A stretch of DNA of 64,000 nt from an uncultured Muribaculaceae bacterium (lineage in GTDB: Bacteria; Bacteroidota; Bacteroidia; Bacteroidales; Muribaculaceae): the NCBI GenBank assembly GCA_934636465.1, contig CAKUAR010000001.1, positions 143,395 through 207,394 of the forward strand, in the 5' to 3' direction. Made by a program: the position numbers and the translations under genes. The notes beneath the pieces are model-generated. The model made no database searches. It was not told the DNA's origin and worked only from the letters and a program-made list of their open reading frames with translations. Positions 17,506 to 24,997 of the stretch are shown one piece after another. The stretch's first letter is position 1; each line of letters opens with the position of its first letter.

Positions 17506-18375
17506 ATGGAAGCTCAAAAGCTAAACAATCAACAACCACAGCAGCAGCCCGTAAAAAAGGTTGATGCAAAGAAAGCTGACAACAAGTCTGTTTCCAGCAA
17601 CGTTCGTGGTATTAAGAATGCCTCTGTTGTAATTCTTGTGGATTTCATCATCGCATTGCTCATTTTCTTATTCATCTTCGGTGCAGGCAGCAACTTCAAA
17701 GATGGTGTTACAGGTAACGCTCCATTGAACCTTCTCGGTACAGTGTACATGGGTGGATTCGTTGTGCCTATCCTGTTGACATTGCTCATCACCGTGATTG
17801 TAATCTCAGTAGAACGTTGGATCGCTCTTGGCAAGGCCAAAGGTCATGGCAGCACACCTAAGTTCGTTGTGAACGTTAAGGCTGCTCTTGCAAAGAAAGA
17901 CATTGAAGGCGCAAAGAAGCTCTGCCGCGAGCAGGCTGGTACTGTAGGTGCAGTGGTTTATGCAACTCTCGTTAAGTATGATGAGATGGACAAAGACACT
18001 GTGTTGAAGAAAGAGCAAAAACTGACTTCTATCCAACAAACAATCGATGAGGCAACTGCTCTTGAGATGCCATCATTGCAACAGAACTTGATTGTGTGCG
18101 CCACACTGACTACACTCGGTACACTTGTCGGTCTGTTCGGTACTGTGCTCGGTATGATCAAGTCATTCCAAGCTCTTGCAAACTCTGGTGCTCCTGATTC
18201 AACTCAGTTGTCAACCGGTATTTCTGAGGCTCTTGTGAACACTGCATTCGGTATCGCAACTGCAGCCCTCGCACTTATCTCTTACAACTACTACACTAAC
18301 CGTATCGATAACCTGACTTACGCTATCGACGAACTCGGTTTCTCAATCGTTGCAACATTTGCAGCTACACACTAA
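17506..18375 (+). CDS. exbB: MotA/TolQ/ExbB proton channel family protein
   Basis: 289-residue inner-membrane protein of the ExbB/TolQ/MotA family. After a 35-residue Gln/Lys-rich cytoplasmic tail come a first hydrophobic segment (about 42-62), a second (82-105, ending VERWIALGKAKG), a cytoplasmic loop, and the paired helices of the channel domain (LIVCATLTTLGTLVGLFGTVLGMI, then ALVNTAFGIATAALALISYNYY). With ExbD it forms the proton-driven motor that energises TonB. It is first in a co-directional cluster with two exbD genes and tonB, gaps 53, 4 and 47 bases. The usual length is 220-270; the extra N-terminal helix is common in Bacteroidota. Confidence 0.93.
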   Translation: MEAQKLNNQQPQQQPVKKVDAKKADNKSVSSNVRGIKNASVVILVDFIIALLIFLFIFGAGSNFKDGVTGNAPLNLLGTVYMGGFVVPILLTLLITVIVISVERWIALGKAKGHGSTPKFVVNVKAALAKKDIEGAKKLCREQAGTVGAVVYATLVKYDEMDKDTVLKKEQKLTSIQQTIDEATALEMPSLQQNLIVCATLTTLGTLVGLFGTVLGMIKSFQALANSGAPDSTQLSTGISEALVNTAFGIATAALALISYNYYTNRIDNLTYAIDELGFSIVATFAATH

Positions 18376-18428
18376 TTAAAGTGTGAAACAGAAAAACGTG
18401 TTAAAATATTTTATTAAGAAAGTAAAAT

Positions 18429-19130
18429 ATGGGAAGAGTCAAAATTAAGAAAAAAGATGCGCGCATTGACATGACGGCAATGAGCGACGTTACTGTTCTT
18501 TTGCTGACTTTCTTCATGTTGACTTCTACATTCTTACAGAAGGAGCCTGTTACAGTGATAACACCGTCTTCTGTATCTGAAGAGAAAGTGCCTGTAGAAA
18601 ACTTGTTTTCTATCTTGGTGGATCCTGAAGGCCGCGTGTTCTTGTCGGTATCAGGAAGTATTGACTCTACTTACAGAACAGAGCTCGTAAGAGCTGATCT
18701 TCTGAAAAATGCGGCTGCAGAATACAACAAACTGCACCCGTCAAATCCAGTGTCATTCACTAAGAAGCAGATAGAGACCTTCTCTAAAATTAGTAGTTTT
18801 GGATTGCCAATGCGCCAAATGGGACAATGGTTAGACATGTCGCAGGAGGATAGGGATAACGCAGTTAATCCTGAAAAGAACAAAAAGGCAGGTATTCCAA
18901 TTGACATGAACGAGAATCCTGAAACTCCAAATGAGTTCCAGATGTGGGTACGCGCCGCATACAACTCTATGGACCCAGGATTGCAGGAAGGACTGGTTAA
19001 AGGTAAAGGTATAGCAATCAAGGCTGATCAGACAACACCATACAGCGTTGTGCAAGTTGTGATGGATAACCTCCAGACAATGAAGTTCAACAAGTTCAGT
19101 TTGATGACAGCATTAAAGAAGGAGGAATAA
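18429..19130 (+). CDS. exbD: ExbD/TolR family protein, first copy
   Basis: 233-residue ExbD/TolR-type protein. The membrane helix near residues 19-38 carries the proton-path Asp20 in TAMSDVTVLLLTFFM, as in ExbD Asp25. The periplasmic part is much longer than the usual roughly 100 residues: a charged insert (about 95-160, with MRQMGQWLDMSQEDRDNAVNPE) precedes the typical end (TPYSVVQVVMDNLQTMKFNKFSLMTAL). It is followed after four bases by a second exbD with only modest similarity, so the motor may use two different ExbD chains. Confidence 0.92.
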   Translation: MGRVKIKKKDARIDMTAMSDVTVLLLTFFMLTSTFLQKEPVTVITPSSVSEEKVPVENLFSILVDPEGRVFLSVSGSIDSTYRTELVRADLLKNAAAEYNKLHPSNPVSFTKKQIETFSKISSFGLPMRQMGQWLDMSQEDRDNAVNPEKNKKAGIPIDMNENPETPNEFQMWVRAAYNSMDPGLQEGLVKGKGIAIKADQTTPYSVVQVVMDNLQTMKFNKFSLMTALKKEE

Positions 19131-19134
19131 TCAT

Positions 19135-19815
19135 ATGCCAGCTAAACAAAAAAGTCGTCAAAAGAAATTTGATACTCGTATCGACTTTACACCAATGGTT
19201 GATATGAACATGCTTTTGATCACTTTCTTCATGCTTTGTACGACTATGATTAAATCTCAGACTTTACAGATTAGTCTGCCTACAAACGAGAAAGTGGATC
19301 AAACCGAGCAGAATAAGGTAAAGCAAAGTGAAGCAATTACTATTATTCTTGATGGTACTATCGATGACAAAGGCCGTGCCGTTGACGGAAAGGTATTCTA
19401 CTACGACGGTATGCCCGATGTGCAAGATGCTAATCATGACGGAAAGATTGATGACAACAAGATGAAACAAATTCAGCTCAGTGAAGTTGATGGCGTTTAC
19501 CCAGCAATCCGCAAAATCTTGCGTGAGCGCAATGAGGCTGTTGTTACCAAGATTGACGAATTGAAGAAACGTTGGAAGAACGAGGAAATCTCTGATGAGG
19601 AATATCAGGCCGAGGCAAGAAAGATTCGTAACGACTCTACTCTGAAGCGTCCTGTTGTAATTATCAAGGCTACTCCAAACGCCAACTATTCAGACTTAGT
19701 GACAGTTCTTGACGAGATGCAAATCAACAACATCAGTCGTTATCAGATTGACCGAATCAACCAAGTTGACTCTGCCATGATGATAGAGCTGGAAGGTGCT
19801 GAACTTAAAAAGTAA
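19135..19815 (+). CDS. exbD: ExbD/TolR family protein, second copy
   Basis: 226-residue ExbD/TolR-type protein with Asp23 in TPMVDMNMLLITFFMLCTTM, the conserved ionisable residue of the membrane helix. LQISLPTNEKV follows the helix as in the family. The middle holds a long charged insertion (DANHDGKIDDNKMKQ and the helix KIDELKKRWKNEEISDEEYQAEARKI, about 85-165), then VVIIKATPNANYSDLVTVLDEMQINNISRYQI, the conserved periplasmic fold. It is paired with the preceding exbD but not a recent duplicate. Confidence 0.93.
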   Translation: MPAKQKSRQKKFDTRIDFTPMVDMNMLLITFFMLCTTMIKSQTLQISLPTNEKVDQTEQNKVKQSEAITIILDGTIDDKGRAVDGKVFYYDGMPDVQDANHDGKIDDNKMKQIQLSEVDGVYPAIRKILRERNEAVVTKIDELKKRWKNEEISDEEYQAEARKIRNDSTLKRPVVIIKATPNANYSDLVTVLDEMQINNISRYQIDRINQVDSAMMIELEGAELKK

Positions 19816-19862
19816 GCGGTGATTGATACTATATTAAAGTTAGACTTAAAGAAAGATTAATT

Positions 19863-20744
19863 ATGGCAAAAGATGTAGATCTATCATCAAAAGAATGGTG
19901 CGACCTTGTATTTGACGGCAAAAACAAGGATTTCGGTGCTTACGTGATTCGCACAACTTCGGTTTCTCGTCACAATAAGGCCATGGTGTTTACTGTGCTT
20001 GGAATTATTTTGATTGTAGCTTTGGTTTTTGCAACAGTAGCTGTGAACAAATTCATTCAAGAGCGTAACATCACTGACCAAGCAGAACAAGAAGAAGTTC
20101 TTGTAGATGTTGGTGAGGATAAACCAGAAGAAGATGAACCAGAACCAGAGAAGGAGAAAGTGGAAATGGACAAACCTCAGGTTTTGCCACAGGAAGTGCT
20201 CCAATCTGTGAAGGTTACCGAGTTGAAGATTGTGGAAGACAATCAAGTGAAGAAAGAGGACGAGGTTAAGTCGCAAGACGAGCTGGCTAACACTGACGTT
20301 GCTTTCGGTCAGAAAGACAATGCTGAAGGTGGAACAGACCGTAATGTGACTCGTACTCTGAAGGACGAGGTTGTCGTAGAGAAGAAGACTCCTGTTGTGC
20401 AACAAGAACAGAAGAAAGAAGAGGTGTTCAAGTCAGTTGAGCAGATGCCTACATTCCCAGGCGGTGAAGCCGCTCTTATGAGATGGCTTCAATCACACTT
20501 GCAATATCCTCAGCTTGCTGCCGAGAATAACATTCAAGGTAGAGTTGTTGTGCAATTCGTGGTTACCAAGTCTGGTGCTATCGGTGAAGTTAAGGTTGTG
20601 CGTTCAGTTGACCGTGACCTTGACCGCGAGGCAATCAGAGTTTGTAAATCACTTCCGAAGTTCGTGCCAGGCCGTCAGAACGGTCAGCCAGTTTCGGTGT
20701 GGTACACTCTGCCGGTTACCTTCAAACTTCAAGGTGTGAACTAA
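19863..20744 (+). CDS. tonB: TonB family energy transducer
   Basis: 293-residue TonB-type protein that spans the periplasm and passes proton-motive energy from ExbB/ExbD to outer-membrane receptors. A cytoplasmic start (about 1-38) precedes one membrane helix (about 40-62, MVFTVLGIILIVALVFATVAV), then a Glu/Lys/Pro-rich linker (75-175). The C-terminal TonB domain has YPQLAAENNIQGRVVVQFVV and SLPKFVPGRQNGQPVSVWYTLPVTFKL. It is the last gene before a strong terminator, so exbB-exbD-exbD-tonB is one transcription unit. Confidence 0.95.
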   Translation: MAKDVDLSSKEWCDLVFDGKNKDFGAYVIRTTSVSRHNKAMVFTVLGIILIVALVFATVAVNKFIQERNITDQAEQEEVLVDVGEDKPEEDEPEPEKEKVEMDKPQVLPQEVLQSVKVTELKIVEDNQVKKEDEVKSQDELANTDVAFGQKDNAEGGTDRNVTRTLKDEVVVEKKTPVVQQEQKKEEVFKSVEQMPTFPGGEAALMRWLQSHLQYPQLAAENNIQGRVVVQFVVTKSGAIGEVKVVRSVDRDLDREAIRVCKSLPKFVPGRQNGQPVSVWYTLPVTFKLQGVN

Positions 20745-20771
20745 TCTGAATATATCAGATTATAAATAATG

Positions 20772-20806
20772 TCAAGGCTTCGGATTTTCCGAGGCCTTGA
20801 TTTTTT
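20772..20806 (+). terminator. Intrinsic terminator after tonB
   Basis: A 13-bp stem with one G-T pair (20772-20784 and 20788-20800) and a three-base loop is followed by six T. It lies 27 bases after the stop codon and 17 bases before copy B of the 105-bp repeat, the same layout as at copy A. Confidence 0.95.
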
Positions 20807-20822
20807 CTTTATACTCTACTTG

Positions 20823-20927
20823 TACGCGTACCTCCGGCACTCATTTTGTTGGGTTGCTGATACCCACGACCGTCGATGTCGCTCCTCAGTCGTGGGTTAG
20901 CAATATACGTGTGCCTCTGGCACACTG
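20823..20927. repeat. Dispersed 105-bp hairpin repeat, copy B
   Basis: Ungapped partner of 8824-8928, about 82 percent identical. It has a perfect 9-bp inverted repeat (ACCCACGAC, GTCGTGGGT) around an 18-base centre, and a perfect 7-bp hairpin (GTGTGCC, TCT, GGCACAC) at its right end. A degenerate version of the smaller hairpin (GCGTACC, GGCACTC) stands at its left end, so the unit looks like a large palindrome flanked by two related small ones. No protein-like frame crosses it. Confidence 0.87.
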
Positions 20928-21108
20928 GCCTCTGACACCTTGGCTGCTGGTGCGTGTGGGGGGCTGTCTGTTTGGTGACGTAGAGTGTGTGCTGCTGGGG
21001 TGTTTGTGGGCGTGGATTTGTGCTGTTGGTTTGGGTGGTGTGCGTTACAAAATTCGTTAAGATTGCATAACAAGGTGGTTTCTGCTTATTTTTTCAATCT
21101 ATTTTCTC
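20928..21108. other. GT-rich non-coding stretch behind repeat copy B
   Basis: As behind copy A, the plus strand is strongly G and T rich for about 120 bases (to near 21050), then becomes AT-rich. I see no gene; frames across it are low-complexity Gly/Val/Cys/Trp strings. Confidence 0.5.
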
Positions 21109-21116
21109 TATATTTG
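21109..21116 (+). promoter_or_regulatory. Probable -7 promoter box for the PstS-like/TPR genes
   Basis: TATATTTG followed by C matches the Bacteroidota -7 box, 99 bases before the small membrane protein gene. It suggests that the genes after tonB have their own promoter. Confidence 0.5.
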
Positions 21117-21214
21117 CAAATTGGAAACAAAAGGAGTGTAAATTGCATTAGAAATAAACTTTTTGTATAGAAGTTAGTCTTATATAGAAATTTAAAAAGG
21201 AGGCATTTGGCAAT

Positions 21215-21520
21215 ATGAAACAGAAAGGCACTAACGTGAATATGATGTTAAGAGCGTTTTTCGGCGTTTTTATGGTTTTTGTGTATTTGGGCGTTGCTGT
21301 CCTTTTGTTCATTAATTTTTTTGATTGGACCTACACTTTTAAGTGGCCTCGAATTTTGCTTGGCGTGTTGTTGGGCTTGTATGGCATTTTCAGAAGTTAC
21401 CGCTTGTTTAAAGGGTGGGACTATTACGGCGGACACAGAAAAGAGCCGGAAAGTGAGGAGGACAACAGAATACAAGAACTTATTAAAGCTGTTAATGATG
21501 AAGAAAATAAGAATAAATAA
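21215..21520 (+). CDS. Small two-helix membrane protein of unknown function
   Basis: 101 residues. Two hydrophobic segments (about 11-34 and 44-61) are joined by a short loop with aromatic residues and followed by a charged C-terminal tail (GHRKEPESEEDNRIQELIKAVNDEENKNK). AAGGAGG at 21197-21203 is a good ribosome-binding site for ATG 21215. The 3' end overlaps the start of the PstS-like lipoprotein gene by 26 bases, which points to translational coupling. I do not recognise a family; the context suggests an accessory inner-membrane part of the neighbouring Ton or substrate-binding system. Confidence 0.7.
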   Translation: MKQKGTNVNMMLRAFFGVFMVFVYLGVAVLLFINFFDWTYTFKWPRILLGVLLGLYGIFRSYRLFKGWDYYGGHRKEPESEEDNRIQELIKAVNDEENKNK

Positions 21521-22487
21521 AATATTTGGCTTGGCGTGCGTTTTGGCATTGGCTTTTGCAGCAACATCGTGCAAGGACAAGCCCACTAACACAAGCACGC
21601 TTGGCATTGCCAAATTGATGTGTGACGCCTCGTTTCAAAACATTCTGGACCAGGAGATTGAGGTGTTTGAATATACTTATCCAGACGCTAATATCTTGCC
21701 TCGTTACGTGGGCGAATATGATGCTGTGGATTCGCTGCTGCAAAAGAAAGTGGACGTGGTGATAACAACCAAGGACCTGACTGACGCGCAGAAAGACGTG
21801 CTGAAAAAGCAGGGCAGGGCTTATCGCTCAAGTAAAATAGCCGTTGACGCAGTGGCTATAATAGTGAACAACAAGAACGACATAGATGAGTTGTCGCTTG
21901 ACGACTTGAAGGATATGTTTATCGGCAAGTCGCAAAAATGGGGCGATGTGTTTCCCACAAAGCTGAAGAACGACAGCATAAAGATTGTGTTTGACCGCTC
22001 TGGCTCGAGCATTAACCACTATATGAAGGACAAGTTCTTGGGTGGCAAGCCATTTGGCAAGAATGTGTTTGCCGTGAACTCGGCAGAGGAACTGTTCAAG
22101 GTGGTGGAAAACCAGAAAAATGCCATTGGCTTTGTGGGGGTTAGCTGGATTGCCGATGACATGAGCAAGCCAAACAAGTCGATAGACGCAAGGGTTAATG
22201 ACTTGAAGAATAACAACGAGGCATCGGCCATTGACTTCACAAAGAGAATTAAAGTGCTGAGCATAAGAAGCAATGATGAGCCACAAGGATATAAGCCATA
22301 TCAATACTACATCAACGAGGGCTCATATCCGCTGTTCAGGGTTATTTATGCTATTGATGCAGCTCCAGGCGGCACACTTGACCACGGATTTTATTCGTTC
22401 TTGACAGGTGTGATAGGGCAGAAGATAATTCTGCAAACAGGCATTGTGCCGGCAGCCGAGCCTGTGAGAAACGTGGAACTTAAATAA
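21495..22487 (+). CDS. PstS-like phosphate/anion-binding lipoprotein
   Basis: About 330 residues. The start is one of two adjacent ATGs (21495 or 21498) giving a signal peptide with lipobox AATSC, so the mature protein should be lipid-anchored. The body is a PstS-type class II substrate-binding protein: KVDVVITTKDLTDAQKDVL, VDAVAIIVNNKNDIDELSLDDLKDMFIGKSQKWGD, the phosphate-loop-like FDRSGSSINHYMKDKFLG, and YPLFRVIYAIDAAPGGTLDHGFYSFLTG near the end. No pstABC genes are nearby; instead it follows exbB-exbD-exbD-tonB and precedes a TPR protein, so it may serve Ton-dependent uptake or sensing rather than a classical ABC importer. Confidence 0.82.
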   Translation: MMKKIRINKIFGLACVLALAFAATSCKDKPTNTSTLGIAKLMCDASFQNILDQEIEVFEYTYPDANILPRYVGEYDAVDSLLQKKVDVVITTKDLTDAQKDVLKKQGRAYRSSKIAVDAVAIIVNNKNDIDELSLDDLKDMFIGKSQKWGDVFPTKLKNDSIKIVFDRSGSSINHYMKDKFLGGKPFGKNVFAVNSAEELFKVVENQKNAIGFVGVSWIADDMSKPNKSIDARVNDLKNNNEASAIDFTKRIKVLSIRSNDEPQGYKPYQYYINEGSYPLFRVIYAIDAAPGGTLDHGFYSFLTGVIGQKIILQTGIVPAAEPVRNVELK

Positions 22488-22570
22488 TGCGGAGCGGTGC
22501 TTATGGCAAGACGGCTTGACAGAGATAAAAAAAGACATAGAAAATAAAATAATTAATAATTTATAGGACA

Positions 22571-24196
22571 ATGAAAATTAAATTCTTGATTGCCTCCTTA
22601 GTGTTAGGAGCCTCCATCTCAAGTTATGCCCAAGGCTACAAAGATGGAATTGAGTATTACAAGATTGACCAGCTCGACAACGCCAAGGAGCTGCTTAACC
22701 GCAACTTGAATGACGCTTCGACAAACAAGGCTGAGTCGTATTATTACTTGGGAATGATAGAGTTTCACAAGGGAAACTTGGCTGGTGCAAAGGCCGACTT
22801 TGACAAGGGTGTGCAGGCTGATGCCAACAACCCATATAACTATGTGGGTCAGGCTGCCATAGCTCTTAAAAACAATAATGCCAAAGAGGCAGAGGGATTG
22901 TTGAAGCAAGCACGCAAATACACAAAGAAAGACGCAAAGCTGGAGACCGCCATTGCAAGAACTTATTATGACGTGGACCCAACAGCCTATGCAAAGCAAA
23001 TCAGCAAGAGCATAGCCGATGCACGCAAGTGGCAGGCACAGGACCCAGACTCTTACGTTTTTGAAGGCGACATGTATGCTGACAAAAAACAATGGGGCGA
23101 GGCTGCCGGCCAGTATGAGCTTGCAATGAACTATGACCCTAACCTGGTGGAAGCATACGTGAAATATGCCAACACATATTTCAATGTGAACCCAGAAATG
23201 GCCATTCAAAAGCTCCAGGAACTGCTGAAAAAGCAACCAAACTCTGCACTTGCACAGCGTCAGCTCGCAGAGAAATATTATACCGACAACCAGGGTGCCA
23301 AGGCTGCAGAGCAATATGGTGAATATATCAAGAACCCTAACCACTTCTCGCAAGACGAGGTGCGCTATGTGCAGCTGTTGTTCTTCGGCGGCAAATATCA
23401 AGAGTCGTATGACTTGGCTACCAGCCTTGTGAACAAGCTGCCTGCAGGTGACGAACAAGTGTTCTATATGCGCAGAATGCAGCTCTATAACCAGGTGCAA
23501 CTTAAAAAGTGGGCTGAAGCAGCAGAGGCCGGCAAGGCATTCTTCGGCATGCAACTGCCAGAAGGCTCTACATACGAGTCAAGAGACTACACAGACTATG
23601 CCCAGGCATTGCAGAACAGCGGTAACCCAACAGAGGCAATCGCCAACTATGAGAAGGCTGCCCAAATTAATCCTAACAACCTTGACTTGCTTCGTAACTT
23701 GAGCGACACTTACACTGACGCCAAGAACTATGACAAGGCTGTGGAATTCTACAAAAAAGTGTGCGACAACGAGAAACACACCTCAAACGATTTGTATCAG
23801 CTTGCTGTGTGCTGCTACAACCAAGCACTCTCTACTAAGGATCCTGCTGTGAAGAAGACAGCTGTTGAGGAGGGTATGAAATATTTGACAGCTGCCGATG
23901 AGAAAGTGCCTGACAACTTGCTTATCGTGAACCGCAAGGCTTCTTATTACAAGCTGATGGAAGGCGAGAAGAACACCGGCAAGGCTTGCGACGCTTACAA
24001 GCAGCTGCTCAAGCTCCTTGACTCAAAAGAGGACAAGTCTGGTTACGACAGCTACTATATCAGCGCTTATAACTACTTGGCTAACTATGAGTTCAATGCT
24101 GGCGACAAAGCTCTTGCCAAAACTTATTATGAGAAATGGCTTGAGCATGACCCAAAGAATGAAGCTTTGCGCAAGTATGTGCAATCGTTGAAATAA
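22571..24196 (+). CDS. Exported tetratricopeptide-repeat protein
   Basis: 541 residues: signal peptide (1-20, cut after SSYA) followed by tetratricopeptide repeats over most of the length, such as AESYYYLGMIEFHKGNLAGAKADF (about 57-80), DPNLVEAYVKYANTYFNVN and NPTEAIANYEKAAQINPNNLDLLRNLSDTY. It probably works in the periplasm as a scaffold. It follows the PstS-like gene by 83 bases on the same strand and ends at a strong terminator. Partners are unknown; co-location with the TonB motor suggests a role in the same envelope process. Confidence 0.85.
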   Translation: MKIKFLIASLVLGASISSYAQGYKDGIEYYKIDQLDNAKELLNRNLNDASTNKAESYYYLGMIEFHKGNLAGAKADFDKGVQADANNPYNYVGQAAIALKNNNAKEAEGLLKQARKYTKKDAKLETAIARTYYDVDPTAYAKQISKSIADARKWQAQDPDSYVFEGDMYADKKQWGEAAGQYELAMNYDPNLVEAYVKYANTYFNVNPEMAIQKLQELLKKQPNSALAQRQLAEKYYTDNQGAKAAEQYGEYIKNPNHFSQDEVRYVQLLFFGGKYQESYDLATSLVNKLPAGDEQVFYMRRMQLYNQVQLKKWAEAAEAGKAFFGMQLPEGSTYESRDYTDYAQALQNSGNPTEAIANYEKAAQINPNNLDLLRNLSDTYTDAKNYDKAVEFYKKVCDNEKHTSNDLYQLAVCCYNQALSTKDPAVKKTAVEEGMKYLTAADEKVPDNLLIVNRKASYYKLMEGEKNTGKACDAYKQLLKLLDSKEDKSGYDSYYISAYNYLANYEFNAGDKALAKTYYEKWLEHDPKNEALRKYVQSLK

Positions 24197-24233
24197 ACAG
24201 TAGAATGTAACTGTTTGTAGATAAACGGATAAA

Positions 24234-24269
24234 AAATCCCATGTGCTTCGGCATGTGGGATTTCTTTTT
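24234..24269 (+). terminator. Intrinsic terminator after the TPR gene
   Basis: A 13-bp stem including two G-T pairs (24234-24246 and 24251-24263) closes a TTCG tetraloop and runs into a T-rich tract. Confidence 0.93.
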
Positions 24270-24371
24270 GCTTGGTTGGGAAAAAAGCCATAACTTTACA
24301 ATTTAATATCAGTGTGAGCTAACGGACTTGCCCCGGAAAGTGGCAGGCGTTTGGCAAATAGAGAGAAAAGT

Positions 24372-24962
24372 ATGTTAGAATATATAAAGGGACGAATTGA
24401 CGAGCTGACCCCGACCTATGCGGTGATAGACAACATGGGTCTGGGCTATATGCTTAATATATCGCTGTCGGCATATAATGAGCTGCAAAGCCTTGCAGCA
24501 GGCACAGAAGTGAAGATGTATGTGCATGAGGTGATAAGGGAAGACGAACATCAGCTCTATGGCTTTGTGGAGAAACAGGAGCGAGAGATGTTTTTGCTGC
24601 TCATAAGCGTGTCGGGAGTGGGACCCAACTCGGCGCGCATGATTTTGTCGTCGCTCACAACGGCCGACCTGGAAGAAGTGATTTCTACTGGCAACGACCG
24701 TGCGCTTAAATCGGTGAAAGGAATAGGCAGCAAAACGGCGCAGCGAATAATTGTTGACTTGCGCGATAAAATAAAACTAGGTAATTCCACGTTAATAAGT
24801 ATGGTTGGCCCAAAAAGCCAAGTGTACGACGAGGCGTTGTCGGCTCTCGTTATGCTTGGTTTCACCCAACAGATGTCGCAAAAAGCATTACAGAAGCTGT
24901 TTAAGGAAGAGCCGGAAATCGGCTTGGAGGCTGCAATAAAGAAGGCCTTGAAAATGATGTGA
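24372..24962 (+). CDS. ruvA: Holliday junction DNA helicase subunit RuvA
   Basis: 196-residue RuvA, which binds four-way junctions and directs the RuvB motor. Domain I starts MLEYIKGRIDELTPTYAVID; domain II has the two helix-hairpin-helix motifs (LLISVSGVGPNSARMILSSL and ALKSVKGIGSKTAQRIIVDL); domain III is the C-terminal EALSALVMLGFTQQMSQKAL. ATG 24372 fits the family start; the frame seven codons upstream has no family support. sprA starts 35 bases downstream on the same strand, so the two are likely co-transcribed. Confidence 0.97.
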   Translation: MLEYIKGRIDELTPTYAVIDNMGLGYMLNISLSAYNELQSLAAGTEVKMYVHEVIREDEHQLYGFVEKQEREMFLLLISVSGVGPNSARMILSSLTTADLEEVISTGNDRALKSVKGIGSKTAQRIIVDLRDKIKLGNSTLISMVGPKSQVYDEALSALVMLGFTQQMSQKALQKLFKEEPEIGLEAAIKKALKMM

Positions 24963-24997
24963 CTTTTTGCTTTTTTCATAAAAAGGCTGATGATAAA

